Assembly: GCA_023391005.1 (NCBI GenBank)
Contig: JAEWBS010000128.1
Span: 1-16,562 of the forward strand
Length of the DNA stretch: 16,562 bases
Direction: 5' to 3'
Source: Bacillota bacterium
GTDB lineage: Bacteria; Bacillota; Clostridia; Oscillospirales; Ruminococcaceae
Shown here: positions 1 through 6,471 of the stretch, in pieces
Layout of the letters: each line of letters starts with the position of its first letter
Numbering within the stretch: the stretch's first letter is position 1
Notes under the pieces: model-generated
Databases searched by the model: none
What the model saw: only the letters and a program-made list of their open reading frames with translations
What the model was told of the DNA's origin: nothing
Position numbers and translations under genes: made by a program

Positions 1-31
1 TTTCCACCAATACCGATATTGTCTGCTTCAT
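1..31 (-). CDS. ilvN: Acetolactate synthase small subunit, N-terminal fragment (cut by window edge)
   Basis: Only the first ten codons are inside the window; they read MKQTISVLVE. This matches the start of the ACT-domain regulatory subunit of acetohydroxyacid synthase (IlvN/IlvH), which typically opens M-K-x-T-I-S-V-L-V-E-N. The start is well supported: the minus strand reads TAGGAGG, seven bases, then ATG, and the TAG is the stop codon of the large subunit. The two genes are therefore adjacent and probably translationally coupled, as expected for subunits of one enzyme. The small subunit would activate the large one and confer feedback inhibition by valine. The rest of the gene lies left of the window, so nothing can be said about its completeness. 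Confidence 0.8.
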   Translation of the reverse strand, partial: MKQTISVLVE

Positions 32-42
32 GGCTCTGCCTC

Positions 43-1668
43 CTAATCGTTGGTCGTTGCATCGGGATCAATTTTTACAATCAGCAGCCTGCTTTTGTCC
101 GCACGCAGCAGCCCTTCGATTGCGCCAGCCACATCCCCTTCGTCGCACACCGTATCGCTGAAAATGCCATAGGCCGCCGCAATTGTTGCAAAGTCAGGAG
201 AGCCGTCCAGCGAGACCCCAATCGGGCCGCGATAAGGAGAAACTTTTTGAAGCTGATTTACCAGCCCCAATACGCCGTTGCAGAAAAGAACGATTTTGAT
301 ATCCAGATCGGCCGCCCGAATGGCCGCAAGCTCATTCATTGCCATTTGAAACGACCCGTCTCCGCAGATAACGACGGTCTGCCGGTCGGGCTGCGCGGTT
401 TTAACGCCTATGGCGGCGGGCAAAGCGTAGCCCATCGTGCCAAGGCCGCCGCTCGTCAAGAAGCGCCCACCTCTTAGCCACAGGTGCTTGCAGGCCCAAA
501 TCTGGTTCTGGCCCACATCGACACAGATGGCGGCATCTTCCGAAAGTCTGCTGCCCAGCTCCTTTAAAAAATAACGCGGAGATACCGTGCCGCTTTTTGA
601 CGCGGTCGTACGCGCCAGCTCTTTCTGGCGCACGGTCTGAAGCGCGTCCATCCATTCAGAAGCCTCGGCTGTCGGATTGAGCTCCAGCATTTGTCCAAGG
701 ATCGTTTTAATATCCCCCACCAGCGGAATGGCGGTTCTGATATTTTTGCCGATTTCGGCCGGGTCGACATCAATGTGAATCAATTGCATCCGCTGCCCGA
801 TCTCTTCGGGTGAAATAATCGCGCGGTCGGCCGCTCTGCAGCCCACCATGATCAGCAGATCCGCTTGCGCCAGCGCCTTATTGGCACAGGGGGTGCCGTG
901 CGCCCCCAGCATGCCCATATTCAGCGGATGATCGGTCGTCAATATCGAAAGGCCCATCATCGTGGTAACCACCGGGATGGATGTTCGGGTGGCCAGCTCT
1001 ATCATCTCTTGCTTTGCATCGGAGAGAAAAACGCCGCCGCCGACACAGAAAACCGGCTTTTGGGCCTGTGCAATCGTTTCTACGACGCGTTTAATCTGAA
1101 GATTGTTGCCGCGTACGCTCGGCTTATAGCCTCTGATCGACACCTCTTCGGGATAAACAAACTGCTCGATCTCCTGCTGCTGGACATCAACAGGAATATC
1201 AATGAGCACAGGGCCCGGGCGACCGGTCGAAGCGATATAAAAAGCCTCTTTGACAATGCGCGGAATATCATAGGCGTCTTTGACCAAATAGCTGTGTTTA
1301 GAAAAAGGCGCCACCGCTCCGGTAATGTCCACTTCCTGAAAAATATCTCTGCCCAGCAGATAGCTGGGCACCTGACCGGTTATTGCCACCAGCGGAACCG
1401 AATCCATATAGGCCGTCGCAATACCGGTGATCAGGTTGGTCGCGCCGGGTCCCGAGGTGACAATGCACACCCCTACTTTACCGCCGACACGGGCATAGCC
1501 AGATGCCATGTGCCCGGCGTTTTGCTCGGTTCTGACCAGTGTATAATCGATTTCGGCCGCGTCTTTTAACGCATCCATAATCGGACAAATCGTCGCTCCG
1601 GCGTAGCCGAAAATATTCGTTACCCGCTCTTGCCTTAAGCTTTCTATCAAAGCCTGTGCGCCATTCAT
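43..1668 (-). CDS. ilvB: Acetolactate (acetohydroxyacid) synthase large subunit
   Basis: This is a 541-residue thiamine-diphosphate enzyme of the usual length for the catalytic subunit of acetohydroxyacid synthase, the first shared step of branched-chain amino acid synthesis (two pyruvate to 2-acetolactate, or pyruvate plus 2-ketobutyrate). Visible marks are the catalytic glutamate in RTEQNAGHMASGYAR (E48), the SGPGATN segment near 72-78, the central FAD/DHAP-like domain (about 190-330) and the cofactor motif GDGSFQMAMNE starting near 436. I chose ATG 1668 because AGGTG lies seven bases upstream and the protein then starts MNGAQALIESL; the longer frame to 1719 has no such site. Oddity: the family motif M-V-R-Q-W-Q appears as L-V-N-Q-L-Q (Leu473), which touches substrate choice. 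The small-subunit gene follows directly. A catabolic acetolactate synthase is less likely because of that ilvN partner. Confidence 0.88.
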   Translation of the reverse strand: MNGAQALIESLRQERVTNIFGYAGATICPIMDALKDAAEIDYTLVRTEQNAGHMASGYARVGGKVGVCIVTSGPGATNLITGIATAYMDSVPLVAITGQVPSYLLGRDIFQEVDITGAVAPFSKHSYLVKDAYDIPRIVKEAFYIASTGRPGPVLIDIPVDVQQQEIEQFVYPEEVSIRGYKPSVRGNNLQIKRVVETIAQAQKPVFCVGGGVFLSDAKQEMIELATRTSIPVVTTMMGLSILTTDHPLNMGMLGAHGTPCANKALAQADLLIMVGCRAADRAIISPEEIGQRMQLIHIDVDPAEIGKNIRTAIPLVGDIKTILGQMLELNPTAEASEWMDALQTVRQKELARTTASKSGTVSPRYFLKELGSRLSEDAAICVDVGQNQIWACKHLWLRGGRFLTSGGLGTMGYALPAAIGVKTAQPDRQTVVICGDGSFQMAMNELAAIRAADLDIKIVLFCNGVLGLVNQLQKVSPYRGPIGVSLDGSPDFATIAAAYGIFSDTVCDEGDVAGAIEGLLRADKSRLLIVKIDPDATTND

Positions 1669-1714
1669 AAGATCACACCTCGTTTTGTCGTGTAGTTTTT
1701 TATAGTTAAATTTA

Positions 1715-1743
1715 ATCATATCATAATTTTCGGCGTATCTAAA
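1715..1743 (-). promoter_or_regulatory. Candidate sigma-A promoter for ilvBN
   Basis: On the minus strand TTTAGA (1743-1738) and TATGAT (1720-1715) are separated by 17 bases. Transcription would start near 1708, giving a leader of about 40 bases before the ilvB ATG at 1668. This suggests ilvBN can be transcribed independently of the upstream flavoenzyme gene. I see no T-box (no GGGTGGTACCGCG-like element) and no leader peptide rich in Ile, Leu or Val codons in the 325-base gap. Confidence 0.45.
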
Positions 1744-1883
1744 GCTAAAATTGATTATTTATATAAAAAAATTGACATTTTATGCCCCTATTTTAGTCCT
1801 CGCCCCATAAATTCGCGTCAAAACAGTAAACGCGCACCTTAAGCGCCATAAGACAGCGCATGAACGCGGCGTGAGAATGATCC

Positions 1884-1932
1884 AAGAACCCCCGAAAGCC
1901 TGCAAGATCAGGGCGATCGGGGGTTCTTTTTT
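1884..1932 (+). terminator. Strong hairpin with plus-strand T tract in the flavoenzyme-ilvB gap
   Basis: A perfect 12-base-pair stem (AAGAACCCCCGA 1884-1895 with TCGGGGGTTCTT 1917-1928, loop of 21) is followed on the plus strand by TTTT and then GTTTG. It has the classic shape of a plus-strand intrinsic terminator, yet the genes on both sides are on the minus strand. Read on the minus strand, the stem is preceded by an A tract and followed by only TTCTTGG, so it would end the flavoenzyme transcript less cleanly. It lies 62 bases after that gene's stop. It may still act in both directions. Confidence 0.55.
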
Positions 1933-1993
1933 GTTTGATTGCCATTTGGAAGCGCAAGCATCGTATACAGCGGAATATGTCTGCCCGACGGTC

Positions 1994-3910
1994 TTAGAGC
2001 GTCGCCGCCAGCTCGGCCGCCTGTGCGACGGCATCCATCGCCATTTTAGGCGAATTGGCGTCGCCCAGCAGCAGAACCTGCGCCTGAGGCAGCGCGATTT
2101 CAAGCGTGTCCTTTAACGCGGTATTAGATCTTCTGCCCAGCGCCACCACAATTGAATCAAAGCCGGTTAAAACCTCTTTCTGACCGTCGCGCTCGACGGT
2201 CACCGACGGGAAATCCAACGACTTAATCTGGGTGTTGGTCAGGCAGCGCACATTGCCCTGCTCCAGCCGCTGTTGCACAAAGTAGCGGCGGCTTTTGGTC
2301 AGCTCCTTGGCAACCTGATCGCCCATTTCAAAGACGACCACCTGCGCGCCGGCCTCGGCGAAGCTGTCGGCCAACTCCACGCCGACCATACCGCCACCCA
2401 AAACAGCAATCTTCTGTCCTAGCGCTTCGGGCAGCCCCGCCGACACGTCTTGGCGGGCGATCATGTCCAAGGCGTCGTCCCCCGAATAAAACGGCGGGCG
2501 CAGAATACCGTCGGTCGTCAAGCCCTCAATCGGCGGAACCGAGGACCTGCTGCCGGTTGCGAGCAGGACAATATCGGGGGCAAAGTCGGCAACGTTCTGT
2601 AGCGTCGCCTCTCGGTTATATTCAACCTCAATGCCATACTGTGCCAGAACGGCGAGCCGGTAGTCCACCATCCGGGCCATCACGCGCTTAAAGGGTGGTG
2701 TCTTGGCCAGATTGATGAGGCCGCCCGCGGACGGCTGCTTTTCCCAGATCGTCGGCTTGACGCCGCGGTCGGCCAGATCCATCGCCGCTTCAAGTCCCGC
2801 GACGCCCGCACCGACAATTAGAACCTTCTTTTGAGCCAGCGCGGCATCGGGCCGCAGCATCAACGAGGCCTCACGCCCCGTGAAAGGATTTTGCACACAG
2901 TAGATGGCCTTTTTGGTAATGGATTTTCTACAGCCCTGATTGCAGGCCAGACAGCGCCGAATCGGCTCGTCGGTGCCGATTTTACGCACAAAATCAGGGT
3001 CTGCCAGCAGCGCGCGGCCAATCGCGACAAAATCGGCGGTTTCCGAAGCGATAACCTCCTCGGCCAGCTCGGGTGAATGGATGCGGTTAACGCCGATAAC
3101 CGGAATGCCCACCGCGCGCTTAATCTTACCGATATCCTTGAGATTAACGCCGTCGGGCAAATCCATTGGCGCTGAAATATACGCCTCAGATTCGGGCATG
3201 CCCATCGACACATGCAGCGCGTCGGCGCCCGCCTGCTCAAGCAGACACGCAATCACCACGCTCTCTTCGACCTCGCGCCCGCCCGGAATCATTTCGCTCG
3301 AGCCCATGCGGAAAATAATCGGAAAATCCGCCCCACAGGCCGCTTTAATCTTCTGGATGACCTCAACGGCGATCTTAGCCCGCCCCTCGGGGCTGCCGCC
3401 GTAGGCGTCGGTGCGATGATTATAGTACGGCGACATAAACTGCGCGACCTCATGCGCGTGCGCGCCGTGAATTTCCACGCCGTCCAGACCAATCTCCTTG
3501 GCGGCGGCGGCACAGCGGGCGTAGCTATCGGTGATCTCCCCGATCATCTCAAGCGGCATGTTGTCGGGCAGCATCAGCGACGGGTCTCTTCCGGCCTGAG
3601 CCTTGGCCGGATGAATCTGAACAAACAACCGACAGTCGTATTCGTGGCAGATATCGCGCAGCGCGCGCCATCCGGGGTAATATTCCTCGGAGGAAAGCGC
3701 GGGTCTGGCGGCGCTCGGCTTGCCGTGCGGGCTGCCCGGCATAATAATAGCACCGACCCCGCCCGCCGCTCTGGCCTTGACATAAGCCTTGAGCTGCTCG
3801 GTGACAAACCCGTTGTCGTCACAGTAAAAATGGCACATCGACGGGAAAAGCGTCCTGTTTTTTAAACGTACCTTTCCGATAAACTCAGGTGATAACACAC
3901 GGTAAGACAT
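1994..3910 (-). CDS. NADH:flavin oxidoreductase, Old Yellow Enzyme/2,4-dienoyl-CoA reductase type (FMN, 4Fe-4S, FAD)
   Basis: This 638-residue protein has the full three-part layout of the FadH/trimethylamine-dehydrogenase/BaiCD group. Residues 1-310 form an FMN TIM barrel with the HGAHxxExxxFMSPYYNHRTDAYGGS signature (148-173). A cluster of four cysteines, C320-x2-C323-x3-C327-x10-C338, should bind one 4Fe-4S centre. Two Rossmann folds follow: FAD at VLIVGAGVAGLEAA (from 363) and NAD(P)H at IAVLGGGMVGVELA (from 501). Such enzymes pass hydride from NAD(P)H via FAD and FeS to FMN, which reduces an activated C=C bond. Start ATG 3910 follows GAGGGGG; the frame extends to 3961 without a better site. 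Oddity: the position of the proton-donor Tyr of OYE (Tyr196) and FadH (Tyr166) is His153. The substrate cannot be named. It follows an RpiR regulator by 60 bases and precedes ilvBN. Confidence 0.88.
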   Translation of the reverse strand: MSYRVLSPEFIGKVRLKNRTLFPSMCHFYCDDNGFVTEQLKAYVKARAAGGVGAIIMPGSPHGKPSAARPALSSEEYYPGWRALRDICHEYDCRLFVQIHPAKAQAGRDPSLMLPDNMPLEMIGEITDSYARCAAAAKEIGLDGVEIHGAHAHEVAQFMSPYYNHRTDAYGGSPEGRAKIAVEVIQKIKAACGADFPIIFRMGSSEMIPGGREVEESVVIACLLEQAGADALHVSMGMPESEAYISAPMDLPDGVNLKDIGKIKRAVGIPVIGVNRIHSPELAEEVIASETADFVAIGRALLADPDFVRKIGTDEPIRRCLACNQGCRKSITKKAIYCVQNPFTGREASLMLRPDAALAQKKVLIVGAGVAGLEAAMDLADRGVKPTIWEKQPSAGGLINLAKTPPFKRVMARMVDYRLAVLAQYGIEVEYNREATLQNVADFAPDIVLLATGSRSSVPPIEGLTTDGILRPPFYSGDDALDMIARQDVSAGLPEALGQKIAVLGGGMVGVELADSFAEAGAQVVVFEMGDQVAKELTKSRRYFVQQRLEQGNVRCLTNTQIKSLDFPSVTVERDGQKEVLTGFDSIVVALGRRSNTALKDTLEIALPQAQVLLLGDANSPKMAMDAVAQAAELAATL

Positions 3911-3934
3911 TTTTATTCCCCCTCTTTTGCCTCT

Positions 3935-3963
3935 AGCATACGCAAAAAAGGGATGTGCCACAA
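3935..3963 (-). promoter_or_regulatory. Possible internal promoter before the flavoenzyme gene
   Basis: On the minus strand TTGTGG (3963-3958) and TATGCT (3940-3935) are 17 bases apart, in the 60-base space between the RpiR stop and the flavoenzyme start. If real, it lets the flavoenzyme be transcribed apart from the antiporter and regulator genes. The boxes are imperfect and the stretch may simply be spacer. Confidence 0.3.
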
Positions 3964-3970
3964 CAGATTT

Positions 3971-4765
3971 TCATATTTCGGAAATTTTGTTTTCAATCGT
4001 GTTTACTTTGAGAAAATGCGCAACACCCTGCGCAATCATACTGCTCACCAGCAGGAGCTGATAAGGGTGCCCCAGTTGCCCCAAATTCGATTCAAAGGTT
4101 ATCACGTCGTCGACCAGTCGGCTTTTTTTAATGTTTTTACCGCCTGTGATCAGAACGATTCTCGGTTTTTCTTCAGGCATGGGCAGGCGGCTGAAATAGG
4201 TGTCAAAATAAATGCCCGAATAGCTAAAAATAATGACGAGCGTGTCCTTGCCGGCCCGGCTCAGATAAGCCGCCTGCTGTGCAAGCGGTATTTTCGTCTC
4301 GATAATTTTACCCATCAGCAGCAGGTCGGCTTGAAGATTTTGCGCCACCACACCGGCCTTCAGGAGGCCGAACGCGGCCACCTTGTCGTAGGCCGCAATG
4401 TCGCTGCACAGCGCCATCAGCTTAGTGTTGTCTATCGACGACGCAGCCTGATCAAGTGCGTTTTTGACCGACCCGACAAGCGACTCGTGTCGCTGTGCGG
4501 TATCGGGGGTCGCGATCTGCTCGTACGACCATTTTGTATCCCGCATCAGCGTTTTGAGCTCCGAAAAATCGGCCAGCCCGATCTCACGGCAAAACCGAGA
4601 GATGGTGCTGCTCGAAACGTAGCACTGCGCCGCCAGCTCGCCGATCGACAGGTCGGACCCCTGCGGATGGGCAAGCAGATAGCGAGCGATCTGACAATTT
4701 GTTGAGCCATCATCCGACGACGCCAATGTCGATAAGATGGCGATAGCCAATTTACCGTAAATCAT
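3971..4765 (-). CDS. RpiR-family transcriptional regulator (HTH plus SIS domain)
   Basis: The 264-residue protein has an N-terminal helix-turn-helix (about 30-70; DLSIGELAAQCYVSSSTISRFCREIGL) and a C-terminal SIS sugar-isomerase fold (about 115-250) with the IIFSYSG loop that binds phosphosugars in relatives. It is slightly shorter than the usual 280 residues. RpiR proteins are cytoplasmic repressors or activators, most often of sugar or amino-sugar genes next to them. Here the neighbours are an NhaC antiporter 44 bases upstream and a flavoenzyme 60 bases downstream, with no sugar gene in sight, so the ligand is unknown. Start ATG 4765 is preceded by GGGAGGA with six bases of spacing; the upstream in-frame extension to 4807 lacks a site. 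It probably regulates its own operon. Confidence 0.85.
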   Translation of the reverse strand: MIYGKLAIAILSTLASSDDGSTNCQIARYLLAHPQGSDLSIGELAAQCYVSSSTISRFCREIGLADFSELKTLMRDTKWSYEQIATPDTAQRHESLVGSVKNALDQAASSIDNTKLMALCSDIAAYDKVAAFGLLKAGVVAQNLQADLLLMGKIIETKIPLAQQAAYLSRAGKDTLVIIFSYSGIYFDTYFSRLPMPEEKPRIVLITGGKNIKKSRLVDDVITFESNLGQLGHPYQLLLVSSMIAQGVAHFLKVNTIENKISEI

Positions 4766-4809
4766 GTTAAATCCTCCCGCCCAAGGCACATGCGCCGCGC
4801 CGCGCAATG

Positions 4810-6123
4810 TCAGCTTCTATTTTTAGCCTTGACCCTTTTGCCATAAAGCTTACACAACAAGGTATATAACGGCAAAAGATATAGAAAACAGGCGGCCAAA
4901 AGGCTATGCGTCGGCGCGCCCACCGAGTCAAGCGGCACCGCGCCCGCGATCGACCACGGTATTAGGGGGGCCACAACCACCGCCGAATTCTCAAGGCCAA
5001 TCGCAAGTTCCTGCTTGTCGGGCTCTATGTCGTCGCACAGCTGGTGTGTGAGCATAATGGTCAGCGCCTGATTGCAAGCGATCATTCCGGCGACGAGCGA
5101 CGTGACCAGCATGCCGCCAAACGGCGTTATGCGTCCGCTTATTTTGACCAACCATTCTTTGATGCCGTCCAACAGACCTGTTTTTTGAAAAATCCCCACA
5201 TAGGAGGACGAAATGCAGATGATCGCCGTCACCTTGAGCATTGAAACAACGCCGCCGCCGTCGAGCATAACGCCTACCTCGCGGTCTGCGGCGTGAAAGC
5301 CCTGTACCGTCAATGCCAGTATGTCCCCGACGGTCCTATGCTGGACGCCCAAACAGAGCGCGATGGCCGAGGCAATACTGGCCGACATCGCAATTTTAAC
5401 ATTGACGCGTAGCGCCGACAGCACTAGAATGAGGATCGCCGGGGTCAGGGCCGCCGGGTGCAGCGTCATCTCCCGACTGAAAAGCTGCCGCAAATCAACT
5501 GCCTCGCCCGCGCTGCCGCCCATAAAGCCCGCGGCCGTGTAGATGCCGCAGGTCAAAAGAAAGGGCGGCAGCGCGGTGCGCAGCATGCGCTTGATGTTCT
5601 CAAAAATGCTGGTACCGGTCAGCGCGCTGATCAACAGCGCGCTTGTCGATACGGGAGAGCATCGGTCACCGAAATAGACGCCCGATAAAATGGCCCCACC
5701 GACCAAAACCGGATTGGCCCCCATTGATATCGCCATCGTCATGCAAATGACACCCATCGTCGCCGCCGCCCCGAACGATGTGCCGGTTAACACCGAGACA
5801 CCGCAGTTTAGCAGAAAGGACATCAGCACCACCGAGCGGGGGTGAATCAGTTGTACGGCGTAGCAAATAATCATCGGAATGGTCCCGCAGGCCCGCCACA
5901 GCGCGGTTAGCATACCGATGAGCAGAAAGACAATCAAAATATTTTTGGCGGTTTTAACGCCTGACATAATCATTTCCGCCAGTTGCCTAACGGTGTTCCC
6001 TTTGAGCCGGCCATAAACGCAAAAGATTATCAGTCCGGCAATCAGCGCGTACAGAATAGAAACATCGAATAAAATACACAGGATCAGCACGGCGCAGAAT
6101 GAGGTAATCGTCAGCCTTTCCAT
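4810..6123 (-). CDS. NhaC-family Na+/H+ antiporter
   Basis: The 437-residue protein is almost wholly hydrophobic, with about ten to twelve membrane segments. It shows the two NhaC repeat signatures: a first-half segment containing TGTSFGAAATMGV (113-125) followed by GVYFGDRCSPVSTSA (148-162), and a second-half ENSAVVVAPLIPWSIAG (378-394). These mark the NhaC branch of the ion transporter superfamily. Members exchange sodium for protons, and some move organic solutes such as malate for lactate, so the cargo is not certain. I chose ATG 6123 because AGGGG lies ten bases upstream; the GTG at 6132 would sit directly on that site. It is the first gene of the leftward cluster, with an RpiR regulator immediately after it. 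Confidence 0.85.
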   Translation of the reverse strand: MERLTITSFCAVLILCILFDVSILYALIAGLIIFCVYGRLKGNTVRQLAEMIMSGVKTAKNILIVFLLIGMLTALWRACGTIPMIICYAVQLIHPRSVVLMSFLLNCGVSVLTGTSFGAAATMGVICMTMAISMGANPVLVGGAILSGVYFGDRCSPVSTSALLISALTGTSIFENIKRMLRTALPPFLLTCGIYTAAGFMGGSAGEAVDLRQLFSREMTLHPAALTPAILILVLSALRVNVKIAMSASIASAIALCLGVQHRTVGDILALTVQGFHAADREVGVMLDGGGVVSMLKVTAIICISSSYVGIFQKTGLLDGIKEWLVKISGRITPFGGMLVTSLVAGMIACNQALTIMLTHQLCDDIEPDKQELAIGLENSAVVVAPLIPWSIAGAVPLDSVGAPTHSLLAACFLYLLPLYTLLCKLYGKRVKAKNRS

Positions 6124-6166
6124 AGTTGTCACACCCCTAACACAACCATTATAACACGCAATGATT

Positions 6167-6195
6167 ATTATAAAACCGTTTGGGCGTTATAGCAA
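6167..6195 (-). promoter_or_regulatory. Candidate promoter of the antiporter operon
   Basis: On the minus strand TTGCTA (6195-6190) and a perfect TATAAT (6172-6167) are spaced 17 bases apart, giving a start near 6160 and a leader of about 36 bases. A second TATAAT lies closer to the gene (6153-6148) but lacks a good upstream box. Confidence 0.55.
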
Positions 6196-6299
6196 CATCA
6201 TTTGAGGCGCGGTATATTTCTGACGCAGTTTGATAACAAGCTGAGATTTCAGCGTTATTTATGAAAATATATTTCCCTTGCATTTAAAGGTGTTTAGTA

Positions 6300-6328
6300 T
6301 TGTGTTATTGCGTGCCTAGCTATATAAT
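6300..6328 (+). promoter_or_regulatory. Candidate promoter of the CZB chemoreceptor
   Basis: TTGTGT (6300-6305) and a perfect TATAAT (6323-6328) are separated by 17 bases. Transcription would begin near 6335, about 137 bases before the chemoreceptor ATG. This is a sigma-A-type promoter rather than the sigma-28 type often used for chemotaxis genes. Confidence 0.6.
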
Positions 6329-6471
6329 AAAATTGTTGTCGTATTTTAGGCGTTTTAAATGCCAGATTTTGAGTTTGAGTTATTTTAACACCATCTAGAC
6401 GCAGGCCGCCTGTATTTTAACAGCTCCATCGCACCGGCACGTATCATACACATTGGGAAGGAAGATGATTG

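Larger units (their letters stand above)
6124..6471. other. Divergent intergenic region between antiporter operon and CZB chemoreceptor
   Basis: This 348-base AT-rich stretch carries no gene. It holds one promoter candidate for each direction, listed separately, and a plus-strand leader of about 135 bases before the chemoreceptor. In that leader a small hairpin GGCGTT-TTA-AATGCC occurs near 6349-6363 and a weaker CAGG-CCG-CCTG one near 6402-6413. Neither matches a riboswitch I recognise. Confidence 0.6.

Noticed and set aside
1669..1993. T-box or other riboswitch in front of ilvB
   Set aside because: No T-box core, specifier stem or antiterminator motif found on the minus strand; the only strong hairpin has its T tract on the opposite strand.
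1780..2103. Minus-strand frame rich in Ile/Leu before ilvB, considered as a leader peptide
   Set aside because: It starts inside the flavoenzyme gene in another frame, has no ribosome binding site, and is mostly Arg/Ser-rich; no cluster of Ile, Leu and Val codons sits before the hairpin.
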